64,000 bases of DNA from Arthrobacter sp. Soil764 (GTDB lineage Bacteria; Actinomycetota; Actinomycetes; Actinomycetales; Micrococcaceae). Under the pieces are notes generated by a model that did not search any database, was not told the DNA's origin, and saw nothing but the letters and a program-made list of their open reading frames with translations. The translations under genes and the position numbers were made by a program. The stretch covers positions 349,512 through 413,511 of the forward strand of contig NZ_LMSI01000001.1 of assembly GCF_001428075.1 (NCBI RefSeq), given 5' to 3'. Of this stretch, positions 33,793-43,423 are shown one piece after another; positions within the stretch are counted from its first letter, which is position 1, and each line of letters starts with the position of its first letter.

Positions 33793-35229
33793 ATGCATGA
33801 CGTGGTGATTGTGGGGAGCGGGCCCACTGGGTTGATGCTGGCGGGCGAGCTGCGGCTGGCCGGGGTGGACGCGGTTGTCCTGGAGCGGCGGGAGTCGCAG
33901 GAGCTGGCGGGCTCGCGCGGCGGCGGCATCCATGCGCGGACCCTTGAACTGCTGGACCAGCGCGGCATCGTGGACAGGTTCCTTGCCGAGGGCAAAACGA
34001 TCGACACCGCCACGTTCGGCAACACCCCGCTGGACCTGGGCACGCTGCCCACGCGGCATCCGTACACGCTGGCGCTGTTCCAGAACCACATCGAGCGGCT
34101 GCTGCTCCAGTGGGTGGAAGAGCTGGGCGTGCAGGTCCGGCGCGGCGTGGAGGTCACCGGCGTGCAGGAGGACGACGGCGGCGTGGACGTCCAGCTCGCC
34201 GGCAGCGGACCCCTGCGGGCCCGGTACGTTGTGGGCACCGATGGCGGGCGCAGCACGGTGCGGCGTTCGGCCGGCATCGCGATGGTGGGCCCGGACGCCA
34301 CCCGGAGCAGCCTGATCGCCGAGGCGAAAGTGGCCGGCGAGCCTGTCCAGCAGGGAAAGGTAGACGCCCGCGGCATCCACGGGCTGTACCCGATGGGGGA
34401 CGGCACGGTCCGCGTGGTGGTGACCGAGGCCGTGCTGGGTCCGGCCACCGAGCCCACGCTCGCGGACCTGCGGCAGGCGCTGACCGACGTGTTCGGCACC
34501 GACTTCGGCATGCACAGCCCCACCTGGCTCTCGCGCTTCACGGACGCCACCCGCCAGGCGGAGTCCTACCGGAAGGGCCGGGTGCTGCTGGCCGGCGACG
34601 CGGCGCACGTGCACTCACCGACGGGCGGACTCGGCATCGGCCTGGGCGTGCAGGACGCCGTCAACCTTGGCTGGAAGCTGGGGCAGGTGGTGCGGGGCAG
34701 CGCCGGCGGGGAACTGCTGGACACCTACCACGCCGAACGCCACCCGGCGGGGGAGCGGGCGCTGAAGTACACCATGGCGCAGTCCCTCTTCCAGAAGGCC
34801 GACCCCAGGCAGGAGGCCCTGCGCGACCTGCTCGGCGAGGTGCTCCGCATGGAGGGAGCGGGCGAGCCCATCGCCGCACTGGTCACCGGTCTCGACGTCG
34901 CCTATGACCTGGGGCCCGGCCACCCGCTCCTGGGGCGCCGGATGCCGGACCTGGACATCACCACCGCTGCCGGGCCGGCCCGGGTGTATGGGTTGCTGCA
35001 CGGGGCCGGGCCCTTGCTGCTGGACTTCGGCGGGCAGGAGCTGGGTGCGGGCGTTTCCACCGGGAGGGTCAGGCACGTCCGGGCAACGTACGACGGCGCG
35101 TGGCAGCTTCCAGTGCTGGGCCCGGTACCAGCACCCACGGCAGTCCTGGTCCGGCCCGACGGGTACGTGGCCTGGGTGGGCGACGGCTCAGCGGATGGGC
35201 TTGCCGGGGCCCTCGACACGTGGTGCTGA
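33793..35229 (+). CDS. FAD-dependent aromatic monooxygenase-like protein
   Basis: A 478-residue class A flavoprotein monooxygenase. The N-terminal GSGPTGLMLAGELRLAG binds FAD and GDAAHVHSPTGGLGIGLGVQDAVNLGWKL binds the FAD ribityl chain, with a DGGRSTVRR between them. A thioredoxin-like C-terminal domain, as in phenol or polyketide hydroxylases, follows from about 380. ATG at 33793 is 6 nt after GAGGGG. It hydroxylates an aromatic substrate that cannot be named; no pathway genes flank it. Confidence 0.88.
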   Translation: MHDVVIVGSGPTGLMLAGELRLAGVDAVVLERRESQELAGSRGGGIHARTLELLDQRGIVDRFLAEGKTIDTATFGNTPLDLGTLPTRHPYTLALFQNHIERLLLQWVEELGVQVRRGVEVTGVQEDDGGVDVQLAGSGPLRARYVVGTDGGRSTVRRSAGIAMVGPDATRSSLIAEAKVAGEPVQQGKVDARGIHGLYPMGDGTVRVVVTEAVLGPATEPTLADLRQALTDVFGTDFGMHSPTWLSRFTDATRQAESYRKGRVLLAGDAAHVHSPTGGLGIGLGVQDAVNLGWKLGQVVRGSAGGELLDTYHAERHPAGERALKYTMAQSLFQKADPRQEALRDLLGEVLRMEGAGEPIAALVTGLDVAYDLGPGHPLLGRRMPDLDITTAAGPARVYGLLHGAGPLLLDFGGQELGAGVSTGRVRHVRATYDGAWQLPVLGPVPAPTAVLVRPDGYVAWVGDGSADGLAGALDTWC

Positions 35230-35260
35230 GGGGCTGCCCAGACTCGAGAACGGCCTTGAG

Positions 35261-35677
35261 CTACTGCTTGGGGCCGGCGATGTTCACCAGCCACTGGACG
35301 CCGAATTTGTCCGTGCACATGCCAAAGGAGTCACCCCAGATGGCCGTTTGCAGCGGCATGGTCACGGTGCCGCCGTCGGACAGCTTCACCCAGTAGCTCC
35401 TCAGTTCGGCGTCGTCATCGCCGCTGAGGGAGACACTGAACGTGTTTCCGGGTGTGTAGTCCATGCGCTGCGGGGTGTCCGACGCCATCAGGGTGAAGCC
35501 CGACGGTGTGTCCAGCTGCGCGTGCATGACCAGTTGGTCTTCGGAAGGATCCTGGCTGGCCTGGAATTCTGCGAACGTGCCGATGTTCAGTTCGCCGCCA
35601 AAGACGTCCTTGTAGAACTCCATGGCTTCACGTGCATTGTTGCGAAAGCTCAGGTAGGGATTGAGTTGTGTTGGCAT
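35261..35677 (-). CDS. VOC/PhnB-like protein
   Basis: A 138-residue glyoxalase-fold protein of the PhnB/DUF1338-like group: LSFRNNAREAMEFYKDVFGGEL at the start and WGDSFGMCTDKFGVQWLVNI at the end. Metal-binding residues are not certain. TAAGGAG precedes ATG at 35677. Role unknown. Confidence 0.85.
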   Translation of the reverse strand: MPTQLNPYLSFRNNAREAMEFYKDVFGGELNIGTFAEFQASQDPSEDQLVMHAQLDTPSGFTLMASDTPQRMDYTPGNTFSVSLSGDDDAELRSYWVKLSDGGTVTMPLQTAIWGDSFGMCTDKFGVQWLVNIAGPKQ

Positions 35678-35778
35678 GCGGGAAACTCCTTACGTGGGCG
35701 GACACCGTTGTCGGCACGCGTCATGCTAACAGGGCACTCAATGGGCGGGAAGGGGCGGTGGGGGCGGAGCGGGAGCCC

Positions 35779-36516
35779 TCAGTCGTCGAAGTAGGCTTCC
35801 GCCGCTCCTTGGCCTGCGAACCGGTCCACCAGCGTTTGGGCCAGATCGTTGAGCTTTTGATTCCTGGTGTTGGAAGCGTTGCGGAGAAGCTCGAAGGCAG
35901 CCTCCTTGCTGCACTTGCTCTGGGCCATGATGATCCCGCAGGCGAGGTCAATGACCGTCCTGGTGTCCATGGCCGCTTTCAGGTGCTCGGCACGCTGGTC
36001 CGCTGACACGATCCGGACGGCGAGCCGCAGCGCTTTTCCCGCCATCCCGGCGAACCTGACCCCATCGGCCACCGCCTGCTCACTGAAGCGCCCGCTGACC
36101 GGAGCGAAGAAGTCCAGGACGGCCCCGGCGTCGTCATCCAGTTTCATGGGGATGCCCAGGGCGCTGGCAATCCCCGCCGCGGACAGGGCGCTGCGGTACT
36201 CCGGCCAGCGCCGGTCGGACGAAACATCCCCCAGGAGGACGGGAACGCCGCTTTCCAAAGCGTCCACGCAGGGGCCATCCCCCAGGGTTTGTTCAATCCG
36301 GTCAAGCACAACAGCCGTGCCGCTGCTGCCGCCAATGGTGGCTGAGCGCTTGCGCCGGTGCAGCGTGACAGCACATTCGATGGGTACTCCCGTGGTGCCG
36401 GTCATGGTGGCCGCCGCCACCTCCGTCAGGCCGTCGAGGACCGATTTGATGTCCTCCATGCCGGCGACCAGATCCACAAGCTGCTCAAGGTCGTCTGCCA
36501 TGTCCTGATCCGCCAT
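35779..36516 (-). CDS. GAF-ANTAR transcription antitermination regulator
   Basis: A 245-residue protein. A GAF domain spans about 20-165 (LGDGPCVDALESG, RFSEQAVADGVRFAG). The ANTAR domain at about 180-235 reads DTRTVIDLACGIIMAQSKCSKEAAFELL. ANTAR proteins bind dual-hairpin RNA to prevent termination. No target hairpin pair was found adjacent. Confidence 0.88.
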   Translation of the reverse strand: MADQDMADDLEQLVDLVAGMEDIKSVLDGLTEVAAATMTGTTGVPIECAVTLHRRKRSATIGGSSGTAVVLDRIEQTLGDGPCVDALESGVPVLLGDVSSDRRWPEYRSALSAAGIASALGIPMKLDDDAGAVLDFFAPVSGRFSEQAVADGVRFAGMAGKALRLAVRIVSADQRAEHLKAAMDTRTVIDLACGIIMAQSKCSKEAAFELLRNASNTRNQKLNDLAQTLVDRFAGQGAAEAYFDD

Positions 36517-36621
36517 CTGCTCAATCTAGGAGCAGCAGCCACCCGCCACAAGGGACAGATATTTGGACCGCCTGCCAGCGTTCCTCCAGCCTGCGTCCAG
36601 CGCAGTTATGGAAACGTTATA

Positions 36622-36633
36622 TATGATTGCTTA
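36622..36633 (+). promoter_or_regulatory. -10 element for a leaderless start
   Basis: TATGAT at 36622-36627 lies 6 nt before the GTG at 36634, so the predicted transcript begins at the start codon. No Shine-Dalgarno sequence precedes this start. Confidence 0.5.
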
Positions 36634-37938
36634 GTGGTTTTGAGGTCAAGCAGCGGAATTTTGCCAGCACAGGAACGCGCGGCGGCGCCGGGAACAGGGC
36701 TGATCGCCGGGCGCAAGCACGCCTTGGACGGGCTCCGGACGGTCGCCGTAGCGAGTGTGTTCTTCTTCCACACGGCCACGGACTCGATGCCGGGCGGTTC
36801 CATCGGCGTGGACTTGTTCTTCACGCTGAGCGGCTTTGTGATCACGCTGCTGATCATGAAGGAACGGATCGCCACCGGCCGGCTGCACCTGGGCATCTTC
36901 TACGCCAAGCGCCTCGCCCGGCTCTGGCCGGCGCTGCTGGCGCTCTGCGCGGTGATTGTCGCCGTCGGATTCGTGTTCCCGGCCTCCGGCTGGGGCGGGC
37001 AGGCGGGCTTCGTCCTTCCGGCCGCCGCCTACGTGATGAACCTGGCCCACTTTGGCATGTTCGGTGACTCCATTGCCGGTGAAACCCTCGGCCCCACCTG
37101 GACCCTCGCCGTCGAAGAGCAGTTCTATCTCGTGTGGCCGCTGCTCCTGCTGGCGATGCTCCGCTTCTGGAAAGTCCGCACCACAGCCCTGGCCACCGCG
37201 GCCCTGGCCGCCATCTTCGTGCTGAACAGGTTCCTGCTGGTGAACGCCGGCGAGCCGCTGGACCGCATCTACAACGGGCCGGACACCCGCGCGGACGAAC
37301 TGCTGATCGGCTGCGCGCTGGCCCTCGTGTTCACCGCCGTGCGGCACGGTTCACGGCTGCACCTCACCCTGGCATCTGCCGCCCGCTGGGGTGCCCCGCT
37401 GGCCGGTATCACCCTGGTGGCCGCACTGTTCCTGCTCAAGGAACCGGACACCCCCGGCGACTGGTTCAACCTGTTCTGGACATTCGGGCCCGCGGCGCTC
37501 GCCTTATTGTCCGCGGTGCTGATCGGCTCCCTGGTGCTCCAGCCGGCCGGCTTTCTCCCACGCATCCTCAGCCATCCCTGGCTTGCCCGCCCCGGCCGCG
37601 ACCTGTCCTACGGCATGTACCTCTGGCACCTGCCGGTCTACCTGCTGCTGATGCCCCTGATCCCGGCGCTGCCGCTCCGCATCGCGCTGACCGCAGTCCT
37701 TACCGTGCTGCTGGCTTACGCGTCCTTCCGCTTTGTTGAGCGGCCCCTTAGGCGCTGGGCGAACGAAAGGCTGGAGCCCGCCGTCGTGCGTTCAACTTCC
37801 GGGCCTTCACCTGCTGGGCCTTCACCTGCTGGCCCTTTGACGGCGGGAGCTTCAGCGCCGCGGCCTGCCGCACCGGCAGGTGCTGCTGCCAAGCAGCGGG
37901 CCACGGAACCCCAGCCTGCGGGACAGCTGATCAACTGA
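36634..37938 (+). CDS. Acyltransferase 3 family membrane protein
   Basis: A protein of about 434 residues with about ten helices of the OafA/YrhL-type acyltransferase 3 fold. ALDGLRTVAVASVFFFH contains the conserved His, and PGGSIGVDLFFTLSGFVIT follows. The C-terminal tail is a Pro/Ala/Ser-rich repeat (SGPSPAGPSPAGP). It O-acylates a surface polysaccharide or lipid. The start is uncertain; GTG 36634 fits a leaderless promoter. Confidence 0.85.
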   Translation: MVLRSSSGILPAQERAAAPGTGLIAGRKHALDGLRTVAVASVFFFHTATDSMPGGSIGVDLFFTLSGFVITLLIMKERIATGRLHLGIFYAKRLARLWPALLALCAVIVAVGFVFPASGWGGQAGFVLPAAAYVMNLAHFGMFGDSIAGETLGPTWTLAVEEQFYLVWPLLLLAMLRFWKVRTTALATAALAAIFVLNRFLLVNAGEPLDRIYNGPDTRADELLIGCALALVFTAVRHGSRLHLTLASAARWGAPLAGITLVAALFLLKEPDTPGDWFNLFWTFGPAALALLSAVLIGSLVLQPAGFLPRILSHPWLARPGRDLSYGMYLWHLPVYLLLMPLIPALPLRIALTAVLTVLLAYASFRFVERPLRRWANERLEPAVVRSTSGPSPAGPSPAGPLTAGASAPRPAAPAGAAAKQRATEPQPAGQLIN

Positions 37939-37957
37939 GGCAGTCCCAGCTGCAGCG

Positions 37958-38686
37958 TTAGTCCTTGCGGAGGGCTGGCATCCCCAGGGATTGCGGCTCG
38001 GCGGGGCTGGAGCAGTCGGAGCAGCAGGCGCTGTTCTCGGCTTCGTCCGCTTGCGCATGCGGAACAGCGCAGCAGGCGTCACCGCGCCAGGCGTTGATGC
38101 CTTCACGCACGGCGATGCCGGCGATTACCAGCGCTGCGCCGGCATCGGCCCACCACCAGCCCAGGACGCTGTTCAGGACCAGGCCCGCCAGCAGGACGGC
38201 GGAAAGGTAGGTGCAGAGCAGCGTCTGCTTGGAATCGGCCACCGCCGTCCGCGAACCAAGTTCCCGGCCGGCCCGCCGCTGGGCCCAGGACAGGACCGGC
38301 ATGACGGCCAGGCTCAGCGCCGCAATGACGATGCCGGGCAGGGAGTGCTGCGCTTCCCCGCCGCCCGCCAGGGAACGGATGGAATCGATGGCCACGAAGG
38401 CGGCCAGCGCGAAGAACGAGACGGCAATGATCCGCAGGGTCAGATGCTCACGCCGCTCCGGGTCCTTGGCGGAGAACTGCCAGGACAGCGCCAGTGCGGA
38501 GGCTACCTCGATCACCGAATCCAGGCCGAAGCCGATCAGGGCGGAGGAATCGGCCACGCCGCCCGCCCAGAGCGCCACGATGGCCTCGATAACGTTGTAG
38601 GTGATGGTGGCGGCCGCGAAAAGCCTGATCCGGCGGCTCAGCACCTGCCGGCGTTCCACTGTTGGGGAGTGGAGTGTGCCGGTCAT
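37958..38686 (-). CDS. Cation diffusion facilitator-type transporter with Cys-rich tail
   Basis: A 242-residue protein with about five to six helices. ADSSALIGFGLDSVIEVASA is the helix II metal site (H/D-x3-D type), and WWADAGAALVIAGIAVREG corresponds to helix V. The C-terminus holds CC, H and CCSDC clusters suited to metal binding and is short compared with full CDF cytoplasmic domains. ATG at 38686 overlaps the ArsR stop by 4 bp, giving a regulator-exporter operon. Confidence 0.87.
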   Translation of the reverse strand: MTGTLHSPTVERRQVLSRRIRLFAAATITYNVIEAIVALWAGGVADSSALIGFGLDSVIEVASALALSWQFSAKDPERREHLTLRIIAVSFFALAAFVAIDSIRSLAGGGEAQHSLPGIVIAALSLAVMPVLSWAQRRAGRELGSRTAVADSKQTLLCTYLSAVLLAGLVLNSVLGWWWADAGAALVIAGIAVREGINAWRGDACCAVPHAQADEAENSACCSDCSSPAEPQSLGMPALRKD

Positions 38687-39009
38687 GCGAAGCACTCCCC
38701 GTCCGGGGCGCAGCAGGCAGGGTCCACCGCGAGGACAACGTTGATCAGGTCCTTGATGGCATGGCCGATCCGGCCGTCCGCCAGCTCATAGCGGCTCCGC
38801 CGTCCGTCCGGAACCGCCACCACCAGTCCGCAGCCACGCAAGCAGGTCAGGTGGTTGGACATGCTCTGCCGGGACACCCCCAGGCTGTCCGCGAGGTCAG
38901 AGGGATAGGACGGGGCTTCCGCGAGTGCCAGGAGCACGCGGGCGCGGGTGGGGTCCGATACGGCATAACCAAAGCGCGCCAGGACCGGAGCGTGGGTGAG
39001 GGTCTGCAT
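38683..39009 (-). CDS. ArsR/SmtB family metal-responsive repressor
   Basis: A 108-residue wHTH protein: SDPTRARVLLALAEAPSYPSDLA, then LGVSRQSMSNHLTCLRGCGL. The C-terminal cysteines (ACCAPDGEC) and Cys in the recognition region (HLTCLRGC) resemble CmtR/CadC-type metal sites. ATG at 39009 follows GGAAGG. It should repress itself and the downstream CDF exporter and release on metal binding. Confidence 0.9.
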   Translation of the reverse strand: MQTLTHAPVLARFGYAVSDPTRARVLLALAEAPSYPSDLADSLGVSRQSMSNHLTCLRGCGLVVAVPDGRRSRYELADGRIGHAIKDLINVVLAVDPACCAPDGECFA

Positions 39010-39026
39010 GCCTTCCAAAGTACAGC

Positions 39027-39043
39027 GCCTGATGTATTCAGGC
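39027..39043. promoter_or_regulatory. Likely ArsR/SmtB operator
   Basis: The inverted repeat GCCTGA-N5-TCAGGC lies 18 bp upstream of the repressor start, where an autoregulatory operator would be expected. Confidence 0.6.
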
Positions 39044-39128
39044 AAAGCTGAACCCTCCCGCGAGATGGCACTTGGCAGCAGTCGCGGCATGTGTGATTGC
39101 CGTCAACTGCCATCCCGCGTGACGCGTA

Positions 39129-40664
39129 CTATCCCACCGGGTTGGCGGACTGGCAGGTCTGGTCGCTGCCGGTCTGGGCCACCACACCGCCGGGGGATTC
39201 ACTGGACGACGGCGGCGCGGCGGGTTTGGTGCCCGTGGCAAAGTCAGTGCCGGCGTACAGCTGCACGCCCTGGATGTTCGCCACCTGCTGGATGCTGCCA
39301 GCCGGGAGGCCGAACAGTGCGGCCACGTCCGCGGCGACGTCCTCGAAGCCTGCCGAGTAGTACACCATGGTCTTGTCCTGCGCCTGGGCCTGCAGCTTGG
39401 CCAGGTTGGTGAAGCCGGCGTCCGAGAGCAGTCCGGCGATGGCGTTGCTCCGCCCTGTTACGCCCGTGCCGTTGGCTACTGAGACGGGCTGCAGTGACTT
39501 GTCATAGGCGGGTGCCGCGGGAGTGGCAGGCGTCTCCGAGGGCGCGGCCTGGGCAGGCTGGCTCAGATCCGGGCTGTTGCGCAGCGCCGCGAAGAAGTTG
39601 GCGGCCGCCGGTTCATCCAGGGCCAGCCGGTTGAGGTCCTCCGGCGCCGGCATGGTGGGCGCGGTGATGAAGTTGACGTTGGCTGGATCGATGTTCTTCA
39701 GCCGGTTGGCGATGGTCAGCAGCGACGGGACGGAGGACAGGTCCGGATCGACCGTCAGGTTCCTGGTGATGGTATCGGCGATCGTGAGGGTCTTCTGCGG
39801 GTTGCCCAGGGTTCCCTCCGACTTGAGCTTGCGGCTGAGCGAGGCCAGGAAGCCCTGCTGGGCCTGGATGCGGCCGAGGTCGCCGCCGTTGGCGAAGGCG
39901 TGCCGGGTGCGCAGGAACGCCAGGGCCTGTTCGCCCTGCACCTGGGAGGTGCCGGCAGGCAGGTTCAATCCGCTGTCAGGATCGTGCACGGCATCGCTGA
40001 CGCAGACCTCCACGCCGCCCACGGCATTGGACAGTTCCTTCACCGCGTTGAAATCGGCCATCATGAAGTGGTCCACTTCCAGGCCGGTCAGCTTGTTCAC
40101 GGTGTCCACCGCGCAGCCGATGCCCGCCTGTGCCATGGCGCCGTTGATCATCACGTCCTGTTGCGCGGGATATGACTGGCTGGTTTTGGGGTCCGTGCAT
40201 CTGGGCACGTCCACCAGCAGGTCGCGCGGGAAGCTGACCACATTCACATGCTTGTTGTCAGCCGAAATGTCCAGCAGCATCATCACATCGGACTGCCCAT
40301 ACCCGGAGGAGTCTTCCGCCGCGCCGTACTGGCTGTTGCTTCCGTCCCTGGTGTCCGAGCCCAGGACCAGGATCTGCAGCCTGTCCGTGCTGTCGTTCAC
40401 GGCTCCTTCGGTCCGCTGCCCGCCCGCCGTCAGCTCCGAGATGCTGATGTTGGACTGCAGGCGCCATGCCCAGTAACCGCCGAAGGCCACCGCGCCCAGG
40501 AGCAGCACGGACACCATGGCGCTAAGGGCTTTCAGCCAGCGCGGGGTGCGTCGCGCCGGACGACGGCGGACCGAGCTTTCGGCGTACAGGTCGCCTTGGC
40601 CGGGGTAGGCGGGGCGGCTGGTGCCAACCTGGTCCGGGCCGGGGGATTTTCTGGAACCGAACAC
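39129..40664 (-). CDS. LytR-CpsA-Psr (LCP) family cell-wall ligase with LytR C-terminal domain
   Basis: A 511-residue membrane-anchored protein. A basic cytoplasmic N-terminus is followed by a helix at about 45-68, then the LCP domain (about 95-265: ILVLGSDTRDG, SDVMMLLDI, VSFPRDLLVDVP, FLRTRHAFANGGDLGRIQAQQGFL). The LytR_C domain (about 380-475) begins SVANGTGVTGRSNAIAGLL. It likely attaches teichoic acid or other glycopolymer to peptidoglycan. It is divergent from the FtsW-like gene. Confidence 0.92.
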   Translation of the reverse strand: MFGSRKSPGPDQVGTSRPAYPGQGDLYAESSVRRRPARRTPRWLKALSAMVSVLLLGAVAFGGYWAWRLQSNISISELTAGGQRTEGAVNDSTDRLQILVLGSDTRDGSNSQYGAAEDSSGYGQSDVMMLLDISADNKHVNVVSFPRDLLVDVPRCTDPKTSQSYPAQQDVMINGAMAQAGIGCAVDTVNKLTGLEVDHFMMADFNAVKELSNAVGGVEVCVSDAVHDPDSGLNLPAGTSQVQGEQALAFLRTRHAFANGGDLGRIQAQQGFLASLSRKLKSEGTLGNPQKTLTIADTITRNLTVDPDLSSVPSLLTIANRLKNIDPANVNFITAPTMPAPEDLNRLALDEPAAANFFAALRNSPDLSQPAQAAPSETPATPAAPAYDKSLQPVSVANGTGVTGRSNAIAGLLSDAGFTNLAKLQAQAQDKTMVYYSAGFEDVAADVAALFGLPAGSIQQVANIQGVQLYAGTDFATGTKPAAPPSSSESPGGVVAQTGSDQTCQSANPVG

Positions 40665-40866
40665 GGCAAAATAACCTTCAAGAGGGAACGGATTTCCGCT
40701 ACCCTACAGGCCCAAGCTGGCAATTCCCTAAGAACGGCGGCCCTCAGCCGCGCCGCCACCGTCCGTACAACGGCAAAGGGCGTACTCTTTTTTCTCGGCG
40801 GTACCCGCCCCGGAGATGGGCCCGGCCATGGGGGAAGCCCTGCTGTGCAGGTTGAGGAACGGACAG

Positions 40867-42108
40867 ATGAATACAGGACAAAAGCAGCGCGTGACGGGCC
40901 GTCCTGCCCGGCGCGGGCTGGGCAAACTGGCGGTGTGGCTGGAGGATGACTCCCCGGGACGCCTCCGGCCCCTGATCCTGGCGGTAGTACTCACGCTCTC
41001 GGCGATCGGACTCGTGGAGGTGGCATCGGCGTCGTCCGTGGAATCCGTGGCGGCAGGCAACAATCCGTACGATCTTCCGCTCAAGCAGGCCATGTGGACC
41101 GTGGCAGGCGTGGTGATCATGCTGGTGCTGGCGCGGACGCCCGTCCGGCGAATCCGGTGGCTGGGCTGGCCGCTGCTGATCGGTTCCCTGGTTGCCCTGG
41201 TGCTGGTGTTCACGCCGCTGGGCATGTCCGTGAACGGAAACCGGAACTGGCTGAGCGTGGGTGGTTTCACCGCGCAGCCGTCCGAATTCGCCAAGCTCTC
41301 GCTGATTGTGTGGGGCGCGGGCATCCTGGACCGGAAGCAGGCCCTGCTGGCCAATTGGAAACATGCCATTGTTCCGCTGGGTCCTGCCGGGGGACTGATC
41401 ATGCTGATCGTGGGGCTGGGACACGACCTGGGCACCACCATGATCATCATGATGATCCTTGCCGCCACCATGTTCTACGGCGGGGTCCGGATGAAAGTGT
41501 TCACGGTGGCCGGGCTGATCTGCGTTGTGGCAGCGCTGCTGCTCGCGGCCACCAGCGGCAACCGCATGGGCCGGATCTCCTCCTGGCTGGGCATGGGATC
41601 GGAGGAGGACGCGCAGGGAGTGGGCTACCAGGCGCAGCACGGCGCTTACGCCCTGGCCTCCGGCGGCTGGTTCGGCGTGGGCCTGGGGCAGAGCCGGCAG
41701 AAGTGGAACTGGATCCCGGAAGCCCACAACGACTTCATCTTCTCGATCCTGGGCGAGGAACTGGGGCTGGCCGGCACGCTGCTGGTGCTGGGCCTGTTCG
41801 CCATTTTGGCCATCGCGGTGTTCAAGACCATCGCCCGGACCACGGACACCTTCTCCAGGATCGTGGCCTGCAGCGTGATCACCTGGATCCTGGGGCAGGC
41901 CGTCATCAACATCGCCATGGTCAGCGGACTGCTGCCGGTGATCGGCGTGCCGCTGCCGTTCATCTCCTACGGCGGGTCGGCCATGGTTTCGTCGCTGGCC
42001 GGCATCGGGGTGATCCTGGCGGTGACCCGTCCGGGCCGCGCTGCATCCAGCCGGGCTGCGTCAGGCCGCGCCCCAGCACAGGTCCGGGAGCATGCGCACC
42101 AGCGGTAG
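40867..42108 (+). CDS. ftsW: FtsW/RodA/SpoVE-type lipid II polymerase
   Basis: A 413-residue SEDS protein with about ten helices. Signature segments are GNRNWLSVGGFTAQPSEFAKL, PEAHNDFIFSILGEELGL and the terminal IGVPLPFISYGGSAMVSSLAGIGVIL. The predicted catalytic region lies in the large extracellular loop. ATG at 40867 is chosen near GAGGAAC. It is not in a division-cell-wall cluster, so it may be an additional FtsW-like paralogue working with a class B PBP outside this window. Confidence 0.88.
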   Translation: MNTGQKQRVTGRPARRGLGKLAVWLEDDSPGRLRPLILAVVLTLSAIGLVEVASASSVESVAAGNNPYDLPLKQAMWTVAGVVIMLVLARTPVRRIRWLGWPLLIGSLVALVLVFTPLGMSVNGNRNWLSVGGFTAQPSEFAKLSLIVWGAGILDRKQALLANWKHAIVPLGPAGGLIMLIVGLGHDLGTTMIIMMILAATMFYGGVRMKVFTVAGLICVVAALLLAATSGNRMGRISSWLGMGSEEDAQGVGYQAQHGAYALASGGWFGVGLGQSRQKWNWIPEAHNDFIFSILGEELGLAGTLLVLGLFAILAIAVFKTIARTTDTFSRIVACSVITWILGQAVINIAMVSGLLPVIGVPLPFISYGGSAMVSSLAGIGVILAVTRPGRAASSRAASGRAPAQVREHAHQR

Positions 42109-43423
42109 CACCGGCGGGACTGTTCCTGCGGCGCCCATGACTGCCGTCCGCTTCATCCTGGTTTTCGGGTTGGTCAGCTCGCTGACGGACATGGTCTACG
42201 AAGGGGCCCGGAGTGTCACCGGACCATATTTGGGTGCACTGGGCGCGTCAGCACTCCTGGTCAGCGTGGTCACGGGCGCGGGCGAGGCCGTGGCGCTGGT
42301 CCTCCGCCTGGTGTTCGGCCGGCTGGCAGACCGGCCGGGCCTGCGCTGGACGCTCGCCATCAGCGGGTATGCCCTGACCGCGGTGTCTGTGCCGTTGCTG
42401 GGAATCACCGATGCGCTGTGGATAGCCTGCCTGCTGGTCCTCGCCGAGCGGCTGGGCAAGGCGGTGCGGAGCCCCGCCAAGGACACCATGCTGGCAGAGG
42501 CCGGATCCTCGCTGGGGCAGGGCAAGGCGTTCGCGCTGCACGAGGCGCTGGACCAGGTGGGGGCGGTGGTGGGGCCGCTGCTGGTGGGGGCGGCCCTGGC
42601 GCTTTCCGGCAGCTACGGGCCGGGGTTTCTGTTGCTCGCTGTTCCGGGGCTCGGCGCCATGCTGATCCTGTTGTGGCTGAGGCGCCGGGTTCCTGATCCT
42701 GCTGTCTACGAGGCAGCCGGCGGGCAGTCTATATCCGCCCAGCCAGCCGCCGGCCCGCAGCCCACTTCCGGGCAGCCAACCTCCGGCCAGCCGATCGCCC
42801 GGCAGCCCGACAGCGCGAAGCCAACCAAGCCCCGGCCACCAATGCCCCGCGAGTTCTGGCTGTACGCCGCCTTCAGCAGCCTGACCATGTTCGGCTACGC
42901 GACGTTCGGGTTGCTGTCCTTCCACCTGGTGGCCACCGGACTCCTGGCGCCGGCACTGGTCCCGGTGCTCTATGCCGCAGCCATGGGAGTGGACGCCGTG
43001 GCTGCACTGGTTTCCGGCTGGCTCTTTGACCGGGTGGGGTTGAAGGTTCTCCTGGTCCTGCCGGTCCTGGCCGCCGCGGTCCCGTGGCTGGGCTTCAGCA
43101 ACAACACCGCGCTGGCAGTGGCAGGGGTGTTGGTGTGGGGAGCGGCGATGGGTGTCCAGGAGAGCACCATGCGCGCCGGGGTCGCGGGGCTGGCGCCGCC
43201 GGCCCGGCGGGGGAGTGCCTATGGGATGTTTACCGCGTGCTACGGCCTTGCCTGGCTGGCCGGGAGTTTCCTTATCGGCCTGCTCTACGAATTCTCAGTT
43301 CCTGCCCTGGCGGTGACCGTCACGGTGGTCCAGGCTGCCGCATTGGTGATTTTCGCCGGCGTGCGTCGCCATGCCTCCGTCGGGGACGCTGGATCGCCGT
43401 CTTCGGGGAACGAAACTACCTAG
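42092..43423 (+). CDS. MFS transporter with Gln/Pro-rich central linker
   Basis: A 443-residue carrier of the YfkF/TetA-like drug-resistance type (SLTDMVYEGARSVTGPYLG). It overlaps the FtsW-like stop by 17 bp. The inter-domain loop (about 215-245) is an expanded QPTSGQP-type repeat. The substrate is unknown. Confidence 0.82.
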   Translation: MRTSGSTGGTVPAAPMTAVRFILVFGLVSSLTDMVYEGARSVTGPYLGALGASALLVSVVTGAGEAVALVLRLVFGRLADRPGLRWTLAISGYALTAVSVPLLGITDALWIACLLVLAERLGKAVRSPAKDTMLAEAGSSLGQGKAFALHEALDQVGAVVGPLLVGAALALSGSYGPGFLLLAVPGLGAMLILLWLRRRVPDPAVYEAAGGQSISAQPAAGPQPTSGQPTSGQPIARQPDSAKPTKPRPPMPREFWLYAAFSSLTMFGYATFGLLSFHLVATGLLAPALVPVLYAAAMGVDAVAALVSGWLFDRVGLKVLLVLPVLAAAVPWLGFSNNTALAVAGVLVWGAAMGVQESTMRAGVAGLAPPARRGSAYGMFTACYGLAWLAGSFLIGLLYEFSVPALAVTVTVVQAAALVIFAGVRRHASVGDAGSPSSGNETT

